This document shows, one piece after another, positions 56,955 through 64,000 of a DNA stretch of 64,000 nucleotides. Made by a program: the position numbers and the translations under genes. The notes under the pieces are model-generated. The model saw nothing but the letters and a program-made list of their open reading frames with translations, was not told the DNA's origin and ran no database searches. The stretch is from Athripsodes cinereus (taxonomy: Eukaryota > Arthropoda > Insecta > Trichoptera > Leptoceridae), in contig OX388313.1 of NCBI GenBank assembly GCA_947579605.1, positions 3,720,001 through 3,784,000 of the forward strand, given 5' to 3'. Numbering within the stretch: position 1 is the stretch's first letter; each line of letters starts with the position of its first letter.

Positions 56955-57500
56955 TATATACCATCACACCGCTTCCCTCGCGGGGTAGGCAGAAAGGATC
57001 GAGCGCCACTTCCTTCTATCCTTGCATACATCTTTCGCTTCCGTCACTGTCATACAATTCCTCATGCATGCTCTCCTGTTCAATGTACTCAACACGTGAC
57101 CGTCCTGTAGGATTTGATTCAAATGATCTTGCCATTTAATCCTCGGACGTCCACGTCTCCGAGCACCATTCCTCTCAGCCAAATATATCTTCTTAGTCAT
57201 TCTGTCCTCATTTATTCTTTCCACGTGCCCAAACCATCTTGACTTATTTACATTCATCCTTGTTATTACACCAGCTTTTATTACACATTCCTTTCGTATA
57301 TCACTGTTACCCACACGATCTCTCAAATTTTTACCACATATCCTTCTCAACGATCTCATTTCAAGTGCATTTATGCCACTTTCATCCTTCTTTAACCATG
57401 CCCGCGTCTCACTTGCATACATAAGTGATGGCACTAAGATAGCAGAGTGCACCAATCTTTTAGCTGTGGTGGATATGTTTTTATTTGAGGGCAAGATACT
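56955..57500 (-). pseudogene. RTE-type LINE ORF2 C-terminus, longest copy
   Basis: The 176-codon frame (56964-57494) starts further upstream than its sisters: LVHSAILVPSLMYASETRAW, then INALEMRSLRRICGK, RWFGHVERINEDRMTKK and ILSAYPAREAV. These belong to the connection region after the RT domain of RTE elements. It ends in a short TATA/TGTA tail on the left. It is still open, so it is a fairly young truncated insertion. Confidence 0.85.
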
Positions 57501-57647
57501 AGCATTTTTTGTTATATTTCATACCACCTAGTTAGGTATCAAATAATATTATATTATTATTCTGCAAGACAACAGTATAGTAGAGAAAAAAAAAAATTTT
57601 GTAAATATTTGATATATTATATCTATCTGCTATGTATATATATAAAA

Positions 57648-58020
57648 CATATACTATACCCTCACGCCCAGGTGGGGTAGGCAGAGAAATCGGAATGGCA
57701 TGTTGCTCTATCCTTATATACTACTTTCGCTTCCTCTACATTCATCCAGTTTTTCATACATGCACGCCGATTTCTCTTACTTAACACGCCACCGTCATTT
57801 AGAATTTGATCCATGTGGTCAAATCACATAGTTTTTCGACGACCGCGCTTCCTTACACCCTTTTCATTCAGAGAAGTATATCCTCTTTGTCATTCTTTCC
57901 CCTGACATTCGTTCCACATGACCAAACCATCTCAATTTATTGACACTCATTCTATCAACAACATTTTTCTCACATCCACTCATTCTCCTGATATTCTCAT
58001 TCTTCACTCTCTAGATTTGC
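57648..58020 (-). pseudogene. RTE-type LINE 3' end, diverged subfamily
   Basis: On the minus strand the same order of blocks is seen (atggtttggtcatgtgg, gaagcgcggtcgtcg, atggatgtagaggaagcg), with frameshifts. Its end, ctgcctaccccacctggg then gtgagggtatagtata, is the LINE tail most like the tail of repeat A. Confidence 0.65.
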
Positions 58021-58225
58021 AGTGATTAATAATATTATAGTGAAAAATATATGGATAGATACTCAACTTGAATGCCTATGTTTGGTTGGTAAATACCATC
58101 TGCCTGAGTTAACTATAAATGTATGCCTATAATATGTATTTGTTGAAAGAGTACTAATGTATGTAATGGACCCAGCTATGTTAGTTTATTTTTGTTTTCA
58201 TTGAATAATTATATTTTTGTAATTA

Positions 58226-58620
58226 TTGAAGACGGAGGATATCGTAAGATGGAGTAGGAAAAGGAGACGATTCTGGAGAGACCATATGTGGATTGGATGG
58301 CTGAAAACAGAATCGCATAATCGTACTATACCATCACGGCATATCCCACAAGTGGGGTATCCAGCAGACCAGCTTCATATAATAAACATGCAAGCTGTCC
58401 TCTCCCGTCCAATATTGAAAAAAAAACATTCCGGATGGGTGGCAAACCTCATCGCTGAATTACATATAAAAGCTGCAAAGAAAACACCAGTCGGTTCACG
58501 ACACCGAGAAAGACCACCAAAAATATGAAAATACAGCTGGTCTTCAGCATCACAAGAAGAATCACTTTCCTAACTAACAGATCGATGATCTACAACACGA
58601 AGAAGAAGATGAAGAAGAAT
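58226..58620 (+). pseudogene. LINE ORF2 terminal fragment interrupted by a repeat A copy
   Basis: The left part (58226-58320: VRWSRKRRRFWRDHMW) and right part (58471-58620: cagtcggttcacgacaccg, gctggtcttcagcatcac, ending in GAAGAAGA repeats) match the two halves of the element at 63130. The piece between them (58322-58470) is a minus-strand repeat A. The order of events is therefore LINE first, repeat A second. Confidence 0.65.
58322..58470 (-). repeat. Repeat A, 3' half, inside a LINE fragment
   Basis: It starts actataccatcacggcat and runs through gcaagctgtcctctccc to acctcatcgctgaatt. It interrupts a LINE end (58226-58620). Confidence 0.75.
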
Positions 58621-59234
58621 TGAAGGCTGTTTAATTTTCTGGTTCATGTTGATTGTAAAAAGGAGTACCTAATCCGTATATTTCATGAATAAATTAATAC
58701 AAGTAAATAAATAAGCACTTTTTAAGGTTTGTCTCAAATATTGTTAATAGTTTGCTTATCTATACCATCACGGTTTATTGATGAATGAAACTACAATACA
58801 GAAGGTGTGTATTGTCAAATACTATATTCATTTCATACTTACTATGTATGTATGTAAGTAGATGCGTATTTATTTGTAGGTACGTAAATCAACGTTCGTG
58901 TTACATGGTTGACTGAACAGCAAAATAATCAAATTATTTAAGTACCTACTGGCTTTTAACTTGACTTCACTCGGTGGAAAATCGTCAAACTGTCAAATAA
59001 AGACACTCAAGATAGATTAACCACGTGTAGGTATAGCACATTTACCTAATAATAGAGCACGCAAAAACAATTGGATGGATAAGTTGGCTGTTAAAAAGTA
59101 TGCAAAGATAGGTGTAAATGACACCTAATCCTTTTTGACTACCACACAAGAGAAGCCACGTGATGGTAATAGTAATGTAATAATTAGTTTAACTTATACA
59201 AAAAATTATCAAATAAAAACCTAGATAAGTTTTT

Positions 59235-59345
59235 TACCGTATTCGGTATAGATATATAGTGAGTAACAATCCATTGGATTGGTCTGCAACGATTATGGAT
59301 TTTCTTTTCCATTCCTCCCTATTTTCAGCTAGTCTCTTTAGTACT
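59235..59345 (-). pseudogene. LINE tail related to the 43890 copy
   Basis: The minus strand reads RLAENREEWKRKSIIVADQS then NGLLLTI, equivalent to the last 25-30 codons of the copy at 43890. Only the tail is present. Confidence 0.5.
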
Positions 59346-59449
59346 ACGTAGGTATGTGCCACAGTTCGTCTCCTTCTTTAGTTGGTCCATATACAACAAC
59401 GTATTTGGTATAAAAAAATACAGGTATATTATGTTAGATGTATTTTTGA

Positions 59450-59745
59450 TAAGTTTATGCAAATATGCGTTCGGCCATGTGGAGCAGATGAATGATATAA
59501 GTATAAGAAAAAAGTTTTATTTATCTTTGTATGTGAGAAAGCGCGGAAATGCGACAACCACGTAGTTTGACCATGTAAATCAAAATTCTCAAGAAACGCC
59601 GGGTATTGGATTAGAGAAATCAGTTTTCTTGTATGTGAATTTGCATGAATTGCATGAAGGAAGCTAAAGAACTATGTAATGATAGATCTATGTGGCGTTT
59701 TGTCCTCTCTGGGTATCCTACTTGGGATACGACATGAGTATATTT
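59450..59745 (+). pseudogene. RTE-type LINE 3' end, very degraded
   Basis: Blocks in the right order: tgcgttcggccatgtggagc, ttatttatctttgtatgtg, gaagctaaagaactatgtaa, gtggcgttttgtcctctctg and ggtatcctacttggg. The final block resembles the tail shared by repeat A and RTE. Confidence 0.5.
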
Positions 59746-60079
59746 TATGAACATTATGTTATCAAGATAATAACATCAATTTTACTCACATTTAGTTATC
59801 ATATCATAAAATAAAAATTACATATTGTATTTTTATAAAGCATGAATAATTTATTTACGTACTCATTCAATTTTTATAGAAAATTTACTTTTTTTCATTG
59901 CCGGTGGCATTAAGACGGGATATTTTAACTTATTCCAAATCTGATTAAGGAAATCACAAAAGGATGGTTGCTTTTGTGTTTTTAATTTAAATGTTTCTCG
60001 ATTGGAGAATGAGCGAAATTGGACAACATTGTCCATGGACACCGAAAGTTACCACTCCCAACCAAGAGTCAATTCGCAA

Positions 60080-60245
60080 GGTAGAGTCTCGGCCTCATGA
60101 ACAAGGGGTCCGGGGTTCGATCCCAGGTGCCGGCTTACTCCCCTTTCACGACACAAGCTTTTAGTAGCTTACTGTGAAAGGTGTATAAGGTTGTATTTGA
60201 GTTTATAACAAAACCCAGATATATCTTTTTTTTAAAAAAAAAAAA
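60080..60245 (+). repeat. tRNA-derived SINE
   Basis: It has a pol III B-box-like ggttcgatccc 40 bases after an A-box-like tagagtctcgg, then a tail region and a T-rich/A-rich end. A decayed copy lies on the minus strand at 50985-51092. It follows a fragment of repeat C. Confidence 0.55.
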
Positions 60246-60286
60246 AAAATTATATTCACTCTTTACATTTTATACATCTGATAGTC

Positions 60287-60500
60287 AGCAATGAGATTTG
60301 CCACCCTTTCTGAATGTCTTAATGATAGACGCCTTGCATGTTTATGGCAAAATATGTTTATTTAAATTTTATTTTATTTTTTATATTGTATGTGTTATAA
60401 ATACAAAATAAACATACTTTAAGACCTAGAATAAATAACATAAATGGTCCACTGGCTTTCCCACTTGTGGGATATGCCGTGATCGTGCAGTAGTAGTAGT
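60287..60500 (+). repeat. Repeat A, interrupted by AT-rich sequence
   Basis: The front part (gagatttgccaccctttctg) and the tail (gtgggatatgccgtgatcg, then tagtagtagtagt) are separated by about 95 AT-rich bases. Confidence 0.6.
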
Positions 60501-61759
60501 AGTATATTGTATAATCATGTTTTCCCAATAAAAATGTTTAATTAATAAATTTAGATACATACAAACAAACTGCATTATTTCTATGTCGATTGACAATCAT
60601 GAATGAATTGATAGTAACTACTATTTTCATTATTATGAATTAACAGGTGTACTTATACAAAGGTAATAAAAACTATAATTCAATAGCAAAATAATCATGT
60701 TTTCTATTGTCATCAATGAAATAAATTCCGCAGTTTATTTTGACAGTGGGCTCGAATTGCTCGAAATCAAAGCGTGTGGAATAATAATTTTGAACAGGCA
60801 TATGTTTAGCAATGGTTCATCCAGGGCTCACAGTAAGGAAGTAGGTACCTAAATGTTTTTATTTTTATTTTATTTTTTTGTTTTATTTATTCAGTAAGGA
60901 TCAGACAGTTGAAACAATTAGTAAGTACAAACATCAAAAGACAACAATGAGCAAACCAATTAAGATCCCTTTCTTACCAATCTAATAAACATAAATTTGA
61001 GACTTAAAATGTTAAAACACATAAAAATGTGAAAATGTATAAAATTTAAAAGTGTTAAAAAATGAAAATAAATGTATATAACGAACATATAAGATGACCT
61101 CTCCACACCATCAAAAAATACGACATTCAGGACAAAGCATACCACATCATTGCTGAATCAAACCAGCCAAGAGTCAATTCGCAAGCGTTGACACGTCGTT
61201 CTTACTTCTTCCCATCAGATTTTGAACAATGTTCCATGGAGTATCCACTCTCTGAATATTAATTAGTATCTATCTTGTTAATACTCTTGTTAATAACTGT
61301 CATTAAAAGGACACACAAAAAATACAGAAATGGCTGTGAGACTTATTCTATTACATACACTACATGGATGTATGTAATTCATAACACGACAGTGTAAATA
61401 TGATGGCAAAAGACGCACTTGTTACATTGCAACATCTTCCAGCCAACCTGTATTGATATGTAGTTATATACTTACAGTAAAGTGGCGAACCTTCTCATCA
61501 TTATTTGCATTGATAAGACTATTCTCAAAGATTTCATTATATCCAATTTATATACATTATGTACATTGTACAGTGTGCAAATTAAATGTAAATTAAATGT
61601 GTAAGATATTTGCATCTGGTTTAAAGTACCGATGAAGTAACAATGAAATTGTATGCAAATCTCTGTTTGTGGCCATTTCTCACACTCGCATTGCTTTGCA
61701 TACATTCTCCGATAGTAAACGATGTAAAAATATTTAAAAACGTTCACTTATTTGTTTAT

Positions 61760-61960
61760 TGATGATGATGATTTTGGATGATTTTATTTTATATTTGACG
61801 CCGTTTAACAGTCCCTAGACCGTCTCAAGGGCGCCAGTGAAGAGTTCAGTTTTTAATTTGCTTCTGAAGCTAGTGACTGTCTGACTATCTCTCAGTAGCA
61901 CTGGTAGGCGATTCCACATAACCGGTCCAACTACACCAAAGGCCCTCTCATAGAAGTTTA
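61760..61960 (-). pseudogene. L2/CR1-like LINE 3' end, sister of the 35870 copy
   Basis: The minus frame shows RAFGVVGPVMWNRLPVLLRD and FRSKLKTELFTGAL. The tail motif ctggcgcccttgagacgg is conserved. The fragment breaks at about 61960, where an unrelated stretch with cacacacaca and ctctctc runs follows. Confidence 0.75.
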
Positions 61961-62054
61961 AGCAGAAATATAGAGAGGGGATACATAAATATTGTTTATA
62001 TATCCCCTCTCTTTCACACACACACACACTCTCTCCCTCCAATCGTATCCCCAA

Positions 62055-62879
62055 TTCCGAGAATCATGATCTCCTCATGGAAAACTCTACGCCATCCTTT
62101 TCTTTCAAAGATTGTGAAGCCTCATCATTTACGTGTGTTTATGGAAATCTCATATTATTTAAAAGTCCGTAAAAAATTATAACTTATTCTATTTTTCAGA
62201 GTATTTGTGTTAATCGCTAAACTTTCTACATTAACTTGATAGTATAAGCTAAACAATAATGCACATTAACCAAAAATAAGTACTTGGTATAAACGTTCGT
62301 AATTTTGCTATAATAGACGTTTTGTATTCGATAGCTGATGGCTTCACACAAGACTATCGGGTTTAAAAGCTAGTAATAAGAATATAATGGGGAACATTGA
62401 TAAAGACACTGCATGAGAAGAAAGATTAGATTTTAGATAATAATGTTGGTGTACATCACACAGAGTCAACAAGATGCACCTATACCTATATCAAAGACAG
62501 TATGTAGGTACCTACTACACTGCATACAATCTTGCGATTCAGTGTTTTGTGTTGAGTCTCTGTAAAACTCCCTATCATAAAATTCAAAGAAACCTATTTG
62601 AGTTTTTAGTATGAATTTTAGTTCGGAAATCAAACACATCCTTACAGTAAGCAGTGAGTAATATTCTTATAACGTGAAGATGGAATAGATCAAAATCAAA
62701 GGATTAGGTATTGCATTATAATTCAATTCCACATTGGCTTGATTTTAGTAACTACTATTCCAAGACTGAGTTATACACAATGATTGGTCGAAATGGTTGG
62801 TTGGAAGACGTTGCTCAACAATAAATCCACCATTTGACATAACACTGTTTTTTTATAATATGTATTTTGAGTGAATATT
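62055..62879. other. AT-rich stretch, no gene seen
   Basis: No coding signal. A short family B fragment lies near 62790-62860. Confidence 0.4.
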
Positions 62880-63030
62880 GTATTATTTCAGTGATGAGAT
62901 TTGCCACCCATTCTGAATGTCTTATTTTTTTGTTGGCATAGAGAGGACAGTTAGCATGTTTATTATATGCAGCTGGTCTGCTGGCTACCCCACTTGTGTG
63001 ATATGCTGTGGTGGCATAGTAGTAGTAGTT
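62880..63030 (+). repeat. Repeat A, 3' half
   Basis: Well preserved: cagtgatgagatttgccacc, gttggcatagagaggac, gctggtctgctggctacccc and a tagtagtagt tail. Confidence 0.75.
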
Positions 63031-63129
63031 GTATTATTTTTTCTGTCAATAAAGTTTTGAAACCAAAACACAATTTTCACAATCGCGACACAGAGATAGA
63101 TGAAAAATCAATAAAAATTGAGTCAATTG

Positions 63130-63385
63130 ATATAATTTTAAAAGCGAAACTGAAGATATCGTTCGGTGGAGCAGAAAGAGAAAACGGTTCTGGAGGGACC
63201 ATGTGGACCACATGAGTAGCGAAAGATTAGCCCACATCGCCGCGAACGAGACTCCACTAGGACGAAGATTGCCTGGAAGGCCACCTAAAAGATGGAAGGA
63301 CAGTTGGTCTTCAGCGTCGCAAGAGGAAACAAATTCCGGGCAAACAGGTCAATGGTCAAACAGAAGAAGAAGATATAATTTTCTC
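63130..63385 (+). pseudogene. LINE ORF2 terminal fragment
   Basis: The plus strand reads RWSRKRKRFWRDHVDHMSSE then RLAHIAANETPLGRRLPGRP and PKRWKDSWSSASQEE, with one frame change near 63200. This is the RNA-binding end typical of RTE-type proteins. It ends in gaagaagaagatat. The uninterrupted alignment partner is the copy at 58226. Confidence 0.65.
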
Positions 63386-63434
63386 ATTTCTAACCATTGG
63401 AAAGCCAATAAAGTAACAGCATATAATAAATAAA

Positions 63435-64000
63435 CATTTGGATTGTTCTCTTTGTTCCTAAAAGTTGAGAAATTTGGGGGCAGATGGCATTATCTATCTC
63501 TGCCGAATTGATATTTATTAAATATAATCAACAATGAGTGACATGGCAATTGTTGTCTTTGCGTCACTCAAAGTTCACAACACACAAAACAGTTTCACAA
63601 TGTGACACACACATGCAAACAAACAATTAATATCAAACAATCCATGCCAATATTTAATTCTAAAATCTATTTAATTAATCAATAATCATACTTCTTTTAA
63701 ATGTGTACGATATATGAAGAATGGTCGAGTTCTGTCATACATACATTGGAGCATGATCAAATTGCAAACGTATATTCAATGTTTAAATATGTGTTTTTTT
63801 TTAAAAAGAAAAAAAGCTTCTATGAACAGAACATTAAAAAATCCTATCTCCCTTGAAATCTTTTTATCTTAATTTACGCTAATAGTTCCTACCTGTGATA
63901 ATTCTCACAATACAAAGCATTATTTATGTAGGTACGTACTACTGAATATATGTACCTAAAACTAACTATGTATGAAATTATGAACATACACATTTGAAGG
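63435..64000. other. AT-rich end of window, no gene seen
   Basis: No recognisable gene or repeat. Confidence 0.4.

Noticed and set aside
60080..60150. Possible tRNA gene (B-box ggttcgatccc)
   Set aside because: No complete cloverleaf can be formed, and related pieces recur elsewhere with a tail. It is a tRNA-derived SINE.

Overview
The window is AT-rich, gene-poor eukaryotic DNA built almost entirely of transposable-element remains. I find no host protein-coding exon, functional tRNA gene or functional rRNA gene that I can defend. The mix suggests an arthropod and most likely a moth or butterfly: many RTE-type LINE tails of the endonuclease/reverse-transcriptase kind common in Lepidoptera, LINE 3' tails with GCGATAAACTCGCC and (ATT)n ends, tRNA-derived SINEs, BEL/Pao, hAT- and Harbinger-like elements, and an insect-like 18S fragment. 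The order is an inference from repeat style, not a proven assignment.

The one complete, young-looking element lies at 21853-27719. It is a GC-rich BEL/Pao-type LTR retrotransposon on the minus strand, with two 920-bp LTRs that read the same and a 5-bp target duplication (ggtgt). It carries a single uninterrupted 1338-codon frame. That frame holds Gag (DUF1759-like), zinc knuckles and an aspartic protease, then a repeat-rich C-terminus where reverse transcriptase, RNase H and integrase should be. It is therefore a gag-protease-only, non-autonomous element that probably moved using enzymes from another copy. Its Gag has about 19 copies of a 16-residue Pro/Ala/Gln repeat (48 bp) with traces of a 144-bp higher-order unit.

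1-20 kb: AT-rich spacer, a degenerate 18S rRNA fragment (3922-4416), many copies of a SINE-like family here called repeat A, LINE tails, a Harbinger-like element (18933-19462), and a terminal-inverted-repeat element nested in a repeat A copy (about 15853-16735). 20-28.7 kb: a 4.6-copy array of units of about 242 bp, the BEL/Pao element, then a perfect 40-bp minisatellite. 29-52 kb: LINE and SINE relics, a foldback element (42917-43174), a hAT-like element with an 8-bp target duplication (45543-46071), and a second foldback family (51150-51425) whose other copy, near 13 kb, is split by a LINE tail. 52-64 kb: a dense cluster of RTE LINE 3' ends, a terminal-inverted-repeat element (54195-54620), and SINE-in-LINE nesting near 58.4 kb.

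The parts fit into a few parasite-host relations among transposons. Repeat A shares its last 35-45 bases with the RTE LINEs and so probably uses their machinery. Several L2/CR1-like LINE subfamilies share a GC-rich tail motif. The gag-only BEL/Pao element presumably depends on an intact relative elsewhere.
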